Positions 1-5,906 of a stretch of DNA of 5,968 nt are shown in pieces; the stretch's first letter is position 1, and the number at the start of each line of letters is the position of its first letter. The stretch covers positions 1 to 5,968 of the forward strand of contig CAMDRY010000216.1 of the NCBI GenBank assembly GCA_945906975.1. The letters run 5' to 3'. Both the position numbers and the translations under genes were made by a program. The notes under the pieces are model-generated. The model had not been told where the DNA came from, ran no database searches, and saw only the letters and a list, made by a program, of their open reading frames with translations. The stretch is from Bordetella parapertussis (GTDB lineage Bacteria; Pseudomonadota; Gammaproteobacteria; Burkholderiales; SG8-39).

Positions 1-55
1 GGTTCGCGAGCGTCAAGCCGCGCATGCGGATCGGCTGGAACAAGGCGCTTGCCAT
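1..55 (-). CDS. NADH:flavin oxidoreductase, Old Yellow Enzyme family (N-terminal fragment)
   Basis: Partial gene, cut by the left edge after 18 codons. Read on the minus strand from the ATG at 55-53, the peptide is MASALFQPIRMRGLTLAN. The pattern LF.P...RGLTL.N is the classic opening of Old Yellow Enzyme family proteins (YqjM/NemA type), where it leads into the first strand of the FMN-binding TIM barrel (usually followed by R[IV]...PM). Such enzymes are cytosolic flavoproteins that use NAD(P)H to reduce activated C=C bonds, or in the larger 2,4-dienoyl-CoA reductase type, dienoyl thioesters. The start lies 28 nt after the stop of the upstream binding-protein gene, on the same strand, with a purine-rich GAGAAG (59-64) just before it, so it is probably the fourth gene of the operon. 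The short peptide cannot tell which OYE class it is. The family call is knowledge-based pattern matching and the operon membership is inferred. Confidence 0.78.
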   Translation of the reverse strand, partial: MASALFQPIRMRGLTLAN

Positions 56-83
56 CGACTTCTCGCTGGTGGTCCCGGTGCGC

Positions 84-1037
84 TCAGTCGGGTTGCACGC
101 CGGCGGCGCGCAACCAGCGACCGTAGGACTCCATCTGTTCCTTGATGAAGGCGGCGAACTGCTCGGGCGAGGCAGGATTGGCGATGAACGCCTGGCGCTC
201 CAGCGCCGCCAGCACATCCGGGCCCTTGAGCGCGGCGGCGAATTCACGATTGATCCGCTCGACGATGTCGCGCGGCAGGTTGGCCGGCCCGACAAGGCCC
301 ATCCAGTTGGAAATGGTGAACTGCGGCAGCCCGGCTTCGTAGATCGTCGGTACGTCCGGCAGCAGCGGCGAGCGGTTGCGCAGCGTCGTCGCCAGCGCGC
401 GCAACTTGCCTTCCTTCACAAAGGCCAGGGCCGCGGTCGGCGGATCCATCATCACCTGCACCCGGTTGCCGACCAGATCGAGCACCGCCGGCGGTGCGCT
501 TTTGTAGGGCACATGCAGCATGTCCAGGCCGAGCATGGTGTTCATCTGCGCGAAGGCCACGATGCCGCTGGCGTTGCCGGTGCCGTAGGCGAGCTTGCCC
601 GGGTTGGCCTTCACGTGGGCCACGAATTCCTGGAAGGTGTTGGCCGGCACGTTGGCGTTGACGTACAGGAACACCGTATAGCGGCCGATGTCGGTGATCG
701 GCGTGAAGTCAGCCACCGGGTTGTAGGGCGGGTTCTTGCGCAAGGCCGGCACCGCGGCCAGCGGGCTGCCGCTGCCGACGCCGAGCGTGTAGCCATCGGG
801 CGCGGCGCGCGCCACCTCGATGGCCGAGATCGCACCGTCGCCGCCCGGTTTCGGATCGATGATGACCTGCTGGCCCAGCGCGGCGGACAGCGGCGTGGCC
901 AGAATGCGCATGATGGCGTCGGTCGAGGAACCCGGCCCAAAGGGAATCACGATACGGACCGGCTTGTTGGGATATTGCGCGCCGGCTCCGGTGGCGAACA
1001 GCAGCATTGCCGCTATGGATGCGATGCGTTTGATCAT
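84..1037 (-). CDS. Bug/TctC-family tripartite tricarboxylate transporter substrate-binding protein
   Basis: This 317-residue protein has the usual length for the family. Residues 1-20 form a Sec signal peptide (MIKR, a hydrophobic stretch, then AGA with likely cleavage before Q21), so the mature protein is periplasmic. Family landmarks include the PVRIVIPFGPGSSTD segment (26-40) that forms the first ligand loop, APDGYTLGVGSGSPLA (79-94), HVPYKSAPPAVLDLVGNRVQ (175-194), a KLRALATT strand (211-218), and LPDVPTIYEAGLP (226-238). Bug proteins are two-lobed receptors for carboxylates, amino acids, amides and aromatic acids; the ligand here cannot be predicted. The start is well supported: AAAGGAG (1045-1051) sits 7 nt before the ATG and touches the hyuB stop codon, and the gap to hyuB is only 12 nt. 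No TctA/TctB membrane subunits are present, so it is an orphan receptor within this window, as is very common in Burkholderiales. Its place in a catabolic operon suggests capture of that pathway's substrate. Confidence 0.95.
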   Translation of the reverse strand: MIKRIASIAAMLLFATGAGAQYPNKPVRIVIPFGPGSSTDAIMRILATPLSAALGQQVIIDPKPGGDGAISAIEVARAAPDGYTLGVGSGSPLAAVPALRKNPPYNPVADFTPITDIGRYTVFLYVNANVPANTFQEFVAHVKANPGKLAYGTGNASGIVAFAQMNTMLGLDMLHVPYKSAPPAVLDLVGNRVQVMMDPPTAALAFVKEGKLRALATTLRNRSPLLPDVPTIYEAGLPQFTISNWMGLVGPANLPRDIVERINREFAAALKGPDVLAALERQAFIANPASPEQFAAFIKEQMESYGRWLRAAGVQPD

Positions 1038-1044
1038 ATCTGGG

Positions 1045-1051
1045 CTCCTTT
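1045..1051 (-). promoter_or_regulatory. Shine-Dalgarno of the TctC/Bug gene, overlapping the hyuB stop
   Basis: On the minus strand the sequence reads AAAGGAG, an almost ideal ribosome-binding site 7 nt before the ATG at 1037. Its first bases belong to the TAA stop codon of the hyuB-type gene (1050-1052). This fixes the start of the binding-protein gene. It also implies that a ribosome terminating on hyuB lies over the initiation site, which favours coupled expression. The coupling is inferred; the motif is seen directly. Confidence 0.85.
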
Positions 1052-2738
1052 AAGGGTATCCGTAGGTTTCACGCGCGGCCGCGGCGCTGATCTTGTGGTT
1101 CGCCAAGTCGGCGGCAATGGCCTCGCGCGGCCGCGACCGCGGGTCGCCGAAGCCACCGCCGCCCGCGGTCTCCACCACCAGACGGTCGCCCCTGGAAACG
1201 GTGGTCACCAGTTTTGAAGCAATCACCTCGATGCGGCCGTCCGCGCGGTGTATCGTAGCCCGCGACATCACGCCGGCGCCGCCGCCGGCCGAGCCGCGCG
1301 CGTTGGTGTAATGACGCTCGCCGCGATAGGTCAGGCGGATGTCGTCGGCATGGAACTCATACTCGCGCATCACGCCGAGTCCGCCGCGCTGCCGGCCGGC
1401 GCCGCCGGAATCGGTGCGCAGCGCGAAGCGCAGCACCCGCACCGGCGCTTCGATCGCCAGCGCCTCGACCGGCAGGTTCATGCTGTTGGTGCCGTCGGTC
1501 TGCAGGCAATCCACGCCATCGCCGTCAGCGCTGCCGCCGGTGCCGGCGGCGACCAGGTCGCTGACGATGAAGCCGCTGCCGTCGGCCTTGCGGCCGCCAA
1601 AGGCCAGCATCAGCGAGAGGCCGGCGGATGCCGCCGGCACGCGCTCGGGCACCACATCAGCCAGCGCCCCGATCATGGCACCGCAGATGCGCTTGATGGT
1701 GGCGGTGCGCGCGTTAACCGCCGCCGGCGCCTGCGGATTGACGATCGAGCCCGCCGGCAGGTGCAGGGTCACCGGACGGAAGCAGCCGCCGTTGGTCGGA
1801 ATCTGCGAATCGGTGAGTGCGCGCACCGCATAGTAGGCCGCCGCCTGCGCGCCTGATGGCACGCAGTTGATCGGCCCGCGCACCTGGGAGTTCGAGCCGG
1901 TGAAATCGAAATGGATGGTGCCGTCGCCGACGGTGACCGCGACTTCGATACGCACCCGGCGTTCGAGATCGACGCCGTCGTTGTCGAGCCCGTCGACATA
2001 GCGGTAGGTCCCGGCCGGCAGGGTGCGCAATGCCGCGCGCGTCATTTTCTCGGAACGGTCGAGCAGCAGGACGAAGATGGCCTCGATCGGGCCGGCACCG
2101 TAGACGCCGCACAACTCGCGCAGGCGGCGCGCGCCGACCATGCAGGCCGAGAGTTGCGCGTTCAAGTCACCCATGAAGGTGTCCGACAGGCGGATGTTGA
2201 TGCGCAGCATCGCCTCCAAGGTTTGGTTGACGCGGCCGCCTTCCATGTATTTGAGTGGCGGGATGCGCAGACCTTCCTGGTAGATCTCGGTGGCGTTGGT
2301 CGGGATCGACCCCGGCGACATGCCGCCCATGTCCTGGTGATGCACGGTGGTGACTGAAAAGCCGATCACGCGCTCTTCGGCGAACACCGGGATGAACAAG
2401 GTGATGTCCGGCAGATGGGTGCCGCCGCTGTAGGGGTCGTTGAGGATGTAGACGTCGCCGGCGGCCATGGTGGCGACCGCATACTTGCCGATCACCGCCG
2501 CCAGCGCCGGAATCATGGTCGCCAGGTGGATCGGAATCGCGGTGGCTTGCGCGATGGTCTGGCCGTCGGCGGTGAACAGCGCCGCCGAGCAGTCCATGCC
2601 CTCCTTGACGATCGGCGAGAAGGCGCTGTGCAGAAGGGTCATCTGCATCTCGCCGGCGATGCCCTCGAGCTTGTTGCGCACCACTTCGAGGGTGACCGGG
2701 TCCACGCTGCGCGCGATGGCATCGACTCTGTTGTTCAT
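1050..2738 (-). CDS. hyuB: Hydantoinase B/oxoprolinase family protein (HyuB-type subunit)
   Basis: This 562-residue cytosolic protein matches the hydantoinase B/oxoprolinase family across its whole length, which is normal for a stand-alone HyuB subunit. Landmarks: DPVTLEVVRNKLEGIAGEM (13-31), KEGMDCSAALF (45-55), NDPYSGGTHLPDI (100-112), TTVHHQDMGGMSPGS (130-144), a DLNAQ segment (191-195), DFTGSNSQVRGPINCV (278-293), RTDSGGAGRQRGGLGV (441-456) and a glycine-rich C-terminal GGGGFGDP (526-533). HyuB partners with HyuA in ATP-dependent opening of hydantoins, 5-oxoproline or lactams, or in related ketone carboxylases. D49, H108, D111 and H133/H134 are candidate metal ligands, by loose analogy with caprolactamase structures; the exact assignment needs an alignment. 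The start overlaps the hyuA stop (ATGA, 2735-2738) and has GAGG (2744-2747) 5 nt upstream, so translational coupling is likely. No frameshift or missing block is apparent. The substrate cannot be assigned, so the symbol denotes the family only. Confidence 0.95.
   Translation of the reverse strand: MNNRVDAIARSVDPVTLEVVRNKLEGIAGEMQMTLLHSAFSPIVKEGMDCSAALFTADGQTIAQATAIPIHLATMIPALAAVIGKYAVATMAAGDVYILNDPYSGGTHLPDITLFIPVFAEERVIGFSVTTVHHQDMGGMSPGSIPTNATEIYQEGLRIPPLKYMEGGRVNQTLEAMLRINIRLSDTFMGDLNAQLSACMVGARRLRELCGVYGAGPIEAIFVLLLDRSEKMTRAALRTLPAGTYRYVDGLDNDGVDLERRVRIEVAVTVGDGTIHFDFTGSNSQVRGPINCVPSGAQAAAYYAVRALTDSQIPTNGGCFRPVTLHLPAGSIVNPQAPAAVNARTATIKRICGAMIGALADVVPERVPAASAGLSLMLAFGGRKADGSGFIVSDLVAAGTGGSADGDGVDCLQTDGTNSMNLPVEALAIEAPVRVLRFALRTDSGGAGRQRGGLGVMREYEFHADDIRLTYRGERHYTNARGSAGGGAGVMSRATIHRADGRIEVIASKLVTTVSRGDRLVVETAGGGGFGDPRSRPREAIAADLANHKISAAAARETYGYP
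2735..2738 (-). other. ATGA stop/start overlap joining hyuA and hyuB
   Basis: The minus-strand tetranucleotide ATGA contains the hyuB start ATG (2738-2736) and the hyuA stop TGA (2737-2735). A GAGG ribosome-binding site (2744-2747) lies within the last codons of hyuA. Such overlaps normally indicate translational coupling and matched subunit levels, as expected for two subunits of one enzyme complex. Confidence 0.9.
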
Positions 2739-4789
2739 GCTTGCCTCGTCAAAAGCAGAACCTGGTTGTCCGCGACCCGGCCACTCCAGCCCGGTTCGAT
2801 CAGCGTGGTGGTGTCGCTTTGCTCGATGATCGCCGGGCCCTGCAGCGTGTCGCCGGGCACCAGCGCGTGGCGATCGATCACCTGCGCGCTCACATAGTCG
2901 GCGTGTCCGGCAAGCAGTATCGCGCGACTGCTCTTGGCCGCGATAGCGCCAGTGGACGTAGCGCCGCCTTGCGCCGCCACGGCTGCCGCCGCGCGATTGG
3001 CGGCGCGCTGCACCACCCGCAGGTTGACAAAGCGCGCCGGCGCGCGGGTGTGGTGGCCGTACATCTGGTCATACAGCACGCAGAACGCCTCGTACAGCGA
3101 TGCGATCAGCTCCGCCGGATCATCGATCGCCAGTGGTACCTCGATGTGGTGCGCTTGGCCGACGTAGCAGATATCGGCGTAGCAGGTGGTACTCACCCGA
3201 TCCGGCGCCACACCTTCCTCAGCCATGCGTGCCGCGCATTCTGCGACCAGCTGCGCGCAGGTGCGCAGGATGTCGGCGACCTGCGCGTCGGCGAACCGGG
3301 CCATGAAGCCGGCGGCTGACTCGTGCTCGATCAATGCCGAGAGCAGGCCCGAGGCGCACAGCACGCCTGGGTAGCGCGGCACCACGATGGTGTTGATGCC
3401 TAGTTCGGCGGCAAGCGCCGTGGCGTGCAGGGCACCGCCGCCGCCAAAGGGCATCAGCGAAAAACGGCGTGGATCCACCCCGCGACTGATGGATACCAGG
3501 CGGATGCCCTCGGCCATTTGCGCATTGAGCACGCGGTGAATGCCAAGCGCCGCCTGGCGCAGGGTGAGGCCGAGCGGCTTTGCCACTTTTTCCTCGACCG
3601 CACGCGCCGCCAATTGCGCATCGAGGCCGATCGTGCCGCCAGCGAAGTACGCCGGATCGAGGTAACCCAGCACGATCGAGGCGTCGGTCACGGTGGCTTG
3701 CCTGCCGCCGCGCCCGTAACAGGCCGGACCGGGTTCTGCGCCGGCCGATTGCGGGCCCACGCGCAGGCCGCCACCGGCATCGATCCAGGCAATGCTGCCG
3801 CCGCCGGCACCGATCGAATTCACATCCACCATCGGCACGCGGATGCGAAAGCCGTCCAGCAAACCCTCGGGGCGGATCACCGGCTGGCCTTTCGCGATGA
3901 GCGCGATATCGCAACTGGTGCCGCCGATGTCGACCGTGATCAGGTCTTCGTGGCCCACCGAGCGGCCGGTTTCGCGCGCGCCGACCACTCCGGCGGCGGG
4001 ACCGGAAAGAAACAGGCGGATCGGGCGTTGCCTGGCGATGCGTGCCGAACACACGCCGCCGCGCGACTGCATGATCTGCAGGGGCGCGGGCACCCCGGCC
4101 GCCTGCAAGTCGCGCTCCATGTCGGCCAGGTAGCGGTCTAGGCCCGACTTCACGTAGGCGTCGAAGGAGGTCACTACGGTACGCTCGAATTCGCGGAACG
4201 CCGGGTCGACTTCGGAGGAAATCGACACCATCAGGCGCGGGTGCCGCACGCGGATGAATTCGGCGGCGCGGCGCTCATGCGCCGGGTTGACGAAGGAGAA
4301 CAGAAAGCACACCGCGATCGCCTCGACCCCTTCGGCCACCAGCGAGTCTACGGCCTGTTCAAGCGAGGCGGTGTCCAGCGGGGTCAGTACGGTACCGTCG
4401 GCGTCGATCGATTCCACTACGCCGCGGCGGCGCGCGCGCGGCGCCAGGAAGACCGGCGTTTCCGGCTTGAGCAACAACTGGTAGATCTGGCGCCGGTTCT
4501 GGCGTCCGATCTCCAGAACATCCTCGAAGCCGGCGCTGGTGATGAGCCCCAGGCGCGCACCACGGCGCTCCAGCACCGCGTTGGTCGCAACTGTGGTGCC
4601 GTGGGCGAAACAGGCCACATCGGCGGGCGCGATATTCCATTGCGGCAGCAGGCTCTCGAGCACCGTGCGCACCGCCGCACTCGGATCCGAACGGGTCGAG
4701 GGCAACTTGGCGATGCGCAAGCCGCCGGCGGCGTCGATCGCCACCACGTCGGTGAAAGTGCCGCCGATGTCCACACCGATACTGGTCAA
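2735..4789 (-). CDS. hyuA: Hydantoinase/oxoprolinase family protein (HyuA-type ATP-binding subunit)
   Basis: This is the ATPase-fold subunit (ASKHA-like) that phosphorylates the substrate amide or carbonyl for its HyuB partner. With the TTG start proposed here it has 684 residues, typical for HyuA; an ATG at 4855 would add 22. Numbered from that ATG, motifs are: IGVDIGGTFTDVV (phosphate-1 loop, 26-38), AHGTTVATNAVLERRGA (84-100), GFEDVLEIGRQNR (109-121), SGPAAGVVGA (284-293), a second phosphate-type loop DIGGTSCDIAL (309-319), SIGAGGGSIAWID (347-359), GAEPGPACYGRGG (372-384), MPFGGGGALHA (468-478), YVGQAHHIEVP (564-574), MYGHHTRAPARFVNLRV (598-614) and GPAIIEQSDTTTLIEPGW (673-690). TTG at 4789 is preferred because GGAG (4795-4798) lies 5 nt upstream. 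The 22 extra codons also have only about 48% G/C at third positions, against about 86% in the next 22, and the ATG has no Shine-Dalgarno. It is the first gene of the operon and overlaps hyuB by ATGA. The family is certain, the substrate unknown. Confidence 0.94.
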   Translation of the reverse strand: MTSIGVDIGGTFTDVVAIDAAGGLRIAKLPSTRSDPSAAVRTVLESLLPQWNIAPADVACFAHGTTVATNAVLERRGARLGLITSAGFEDVLEIGRQNRRQIYQLLLKPETPVFLAPRARRRGVVESIDADGTVLTPLDTASLEQAVDSLVAEGVEAIAVCFLFSFVNPAHERRAAEFIRVRHPRLMVSISSEVDPAFREFERTVVTSFDAYVKSGLDRYLADMERDLQAAGVPAPLQIMQSRGGVCSARIARQRPIRLFLSGPAAGVVGARETGRSVGHEDLITVDIGGTSCDIALIAKGQPVIRPEGLLDGFRIRVPMVDVNSIGAGGGSIAWIDAGGGLRVGPQSAGAEPGPACYGRGGRQATVTDASIVLGYLDPAYFAGGTIGLDAQLAARAVEEKVAKPLGLTLRQAALGIHRVLNAQMAEGIRLVSISRGVDPRRFSLMPFGGGGALHATALAAELGINTIVVPRYPGVLCASGLLSALIEHESAAGFMARFADAQVADILRTCAQLVAECAARMAEEGVAPDRVSTTCYADICYVGQAHHIEVPLAIDDPAELIASLYEAFCVLYDQMYGHHTRAPARFVNLRVVQRAANRAAAAVAAQGGATSTGAIAAKSSRAILLAGHADYVSAQVIDRHALVPGDTLQGPAIIEQSDTTTLIEPGWSGRVADNQVLLLTRQA

Positions 4790-4794
4790 GGTCG

Positions 4795-4798
4795 CTCC
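4795..4798 (-). promoter_or_regulatory. Shine-Dalgarno supporting a TTG start for hyuA
   Basis: The minus strand reads GGAG, then 5 nt (CGACC), then TTG at 4789-4787, which opens the peptide (M)TSIGVDIGGTFTD. HyuA proteins usually begin only a few residues before this VDIGG loop. The upstream ATG at 4855 is preceded by AAAGTTTCCGTT, with no purine-rich site. This element therefore decides the start. Confidence 0.65.
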
Positions 4799-4800
4799 GG

Positions 4801-4830
4801 TTACGCAAAAGGTTGCGCCATTATGCAAAG
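4801..4830. repeat. Direct repeat TTA(C/T)GCAAA with 20-bp period
   Basis: TTACGCAAAA at 4801-4810 recurs as TTATGCAAAG at 4821-4830, with 8 of 10 identical bases and a 20-bp offset, close to two helical turns. The second copy covers the candidate -10 box of hyuA and the first lies in its early leader. The same stretch contains the small dyad TTGC-N8-GCAA (4813-4828). These could be half-sites for a regulator, or chance similarity in a short A/T-rich region. Confidence 0.35.
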
Positions 4831-4846
4831 CAGTGGCTACACTCAA
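4820..4846 (-). promoter_or_regulatory. Candidate sigma-70 promoter for the hyuA operon
   Basis: On the minus strand TTGAGT (4846-4841) resembles a -35 box and CATAAT (4825-4820) matches 5 of 6 bases of the TATAAT -10 box. The spacer is 15 bp, shorter than the optimal 17, which is common in activator-dependent promoters. Transcription would begin near 4813, giving a leader of roughly 24 nt that includes the GGAG site. If real, transcription starts downstream of the ATG at 4855, which excludes that start. The hexamers are seen; their function is inferred. Confidence 0.4.
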
Positions 4847-4853
4847 GGTATCC

Positions 4854-4874
4854 ATAACGGAAACTTTTGGTTAT
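4854..4874. promoter_or_regulatory. Imperfect 21-bp palindrome, candidate LysR-type operator
   Basis: The site is ATAAC-N11-GTTAT. Folded about C4864, 8 of 10 base pairs are symmetric: the five outer pairs and three inner A/T pairs, with mismatches at 4859/4869 and 4860/4868. LysR-family proteins bind dyads of about this size near divergent promoters. It ends 2 nt before the LysR ATG, over the place where a ribosome-binding site would lie, and is centred about 51 bp upstream of the predicted hyuA transcription start. This suits autorepression plus activation of hyuA. It does not match the textbook T-N11-A box symmetrically, so the assignment is tentative. Confidence 0.5.
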
Positions 4875-4876
4875 CA

Positions 4877-5863
4877 ATGAACCTGCGCCAGCTGGAGGTA
4901 TTCGAAGCCGTGATGCGCGCCGGTTCGATCGGCCAGGCGGCGCGCGCGCTCGACGTTTCGCAGCCGGCGATCAGCAAGTCGCTGCGACTGGCCGAGGAGG
5001 CGGCCGGGTTCGTGCTGTTCCGGCGCGTGCGCGGGCGGGTGTTCCCCAGCCCGGAAGCCGAGACCTTGCTGCCAATGGTGCAGCGCGTGCGTGGCGATCT
5101 CGACGGCATCGCCTCGCACATCCGGCAATTGCGTGAAGGCCATGCGGGCAGCGTGACGGTGGCCGCGCCGGGCTCGGTGGCGCATGCCTTCATCACCCCG
5201 GCGCTGGTGCAGTTCGCCCGCGAGCGGCCCAACATCCGCGTCGAGGTGATGATCCTGCCCACCGAGATGATCGCCGACCGGGTTGCCGAAAGCCGCGCCG
5301 ACTTCGGCGTCGTGCACCAGCCCATCGACAATCCCTACCTCGACGGCGAGGTCATCTGCGAGGCCGAAGGCGTGTGCGTGATGCTTAAGAGCCACGCGCT
5401 CGCGCAACGCAGGAGCGTGAGCGCGCGCGACCTGGTGCGCGAGCGCCTGATCAGCTACCGCGAAGACACTTCGATCGGCGCCCTGGTGAGAAAGGCCTTG
5501 CGCGCGGAAGGCGAGCGGCGCGATGTGGATATCGTGATCAACCAGTCACAGCAGGCCCTCGACCTGGTCGCCGCGGGGGCGGGCCTAGCCGTGATGGACC
5601 CGTTCCTGCTGATTGCCGCCGGCCGGCCGACGCTGGTGGGCGTGCCAGTTCGGCCCGCTTTTCCGCATCGCCTGCGCCTCATCCGCGCGCGTGAGCGGCC
5701 GCGTTCGCGCGCCGCGGCGCAATTCGAAAAGCAGATCCGCGCCGTGGTGCTGGCGCGCATTGGCGCATCGCCCCTGGCAGGCTTGGTCAAGCGCGTGCCG
5801 GCGGGAGATGCGAAGCTTGGCGGGCAGGCGACTGCCGATGCGCGCAAGCACAATCGCGCGTGA
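4877..5863 (+). CDS. LysR-family transcriptional regulator
   Basis: This 328-residue protein has the standard LysR plan. The N-terminal winged helix-turn-helix covers about 1-60: MNLRQLEVFEAVMRAGSIGQ, then AARALDVSQPAISKSLR (21-37), with the usual S17 and the SQPAIS recognition-helix core. A linker helix (about 60-90) precedes the two-lobed effector domain: GSVTVAAPGSVAH (91-103), PNIRVEVMILPTEM (118-131), ADFGVVHQP (141-149) and AAGAGLAVMDPF (232-243). The N-terminus resembles the OccR/NocR-like group, but the ligand cannot be predicted. The tail after about residue 295 runs some 30 residues beyond a typical LysR protein. The ATG at 4877 is chosen because the domain begins exactly there; the frame stays open upstream to 4241 only as antisense to hyuA. 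The Shine-Dalgarno is poor, and a dyad covers its place. Divergence from hyuA implies control of that operon, and perhaps of the M81 gene downstream. Confidence 0.95.
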   Translation: MNLRQLEVFEAVMRAGSIGQAARALDVSQPAISKSLRLAEEAAGFVLFRRVRGRVFPSPEAETLLPMVQRVRGDLDGIASHIRQLREGHAGSVTVAAPGSVAHAFITPALVQFARERPNIRVEVMILPTEMIADRVAESRADFGVVHQPIDNPYLDGEVICEAEGVCVMLKSHALAQRRSVSARDLVRERLISYREDTSIGALVRKALRAEGERRDVDIVINQSQQALDLVAAGAGLAVMDPFLLIAAGRPTLVGVPVRPAFPHRLRLIRARERPRSRAAAQFEKQIRAVVLARIGASPLAGLVKRVPAGDAKLGGQATADARKHNRA

Positions 5864-5906
5864 GTTGCTTTACCTCAACGTTCAATCAACTTTTCGCGAG
5901 AGGCCG

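Larger units (their letters stand above)
4790..4876. promoter_or_regulatory. Divergent hyuA / LysR control region
   Basis: This is the only substantial non-coding gap, between the preferred hyuA TTG (4789) and the LysR ATG (4877). By hand count, 4801-4876 is about 42% G/C, far below the flanking genes, as usual for promoter DNA. It holds a dyad next to the LysR start, a direct repeat of TTA(C/T)GCAAA spaced by 20 bp, and a promoter-like pair facing hyuA, each listed separately. The arrangement is the classic LysR layout, with the regulator divergent from its target operon and sharing one operator region. No strong promoter facing the LysR gene stood out: TACACT at 4838-4843 could be a weak -10, but no well-spaced -35 is clear. 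Confidence 0.7.

Noticed and set aside
24..1217. Long plus-strand open frame of 397 codons antisense to the binding protein and the end of hyuB
   Set aside because: Its translation is arginine/histidine/glycine-rich with no domain, and the minus strand encodes a complete Bug protein with a signal peptide and an ideal ribosome-binding site. It is a shadow frame typical of GC-rich genes.
1248..1856. Plus-strand open frame antisense to hyuB
   Set aside because: Low-complexity Ala/Arg/Gly/His composition, no ribosome-binding site and full overlap with conserved hyuB motifs.
3425..4141. Plus-strand open frame antisense to hyuA
   Set aside because: It lies opposite conserved HyuA glycine-rich loops and shows shadow composition with no recognisable domain.
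4241..4876. N-terminal extension of the LysR gene to an ATG at 4241 (540 residues in all)
   Set aside because: The extra 212 codons run antisense through hyuA and through the A/T-rich control region. LysR proteins begin at the MNLRQLE segment, which coincides with the ATG at 4877.
4843..5407. Minus-strand open frames antisense to the LysR gene
   Set aside because: No domain, and biased composition; the plus strand carries an intact helix-turn-helix and effector domain.
5863..5891. Inverted repeat AGTTG / CAACT after the LysR stop, considered as a terminator
   Set aside because: Only 5 bp of stem around a 19-nt loop, A/T-rich, and followed by just TTTT. It is too weak to call, and readthrough into the M81 gene remains possible.
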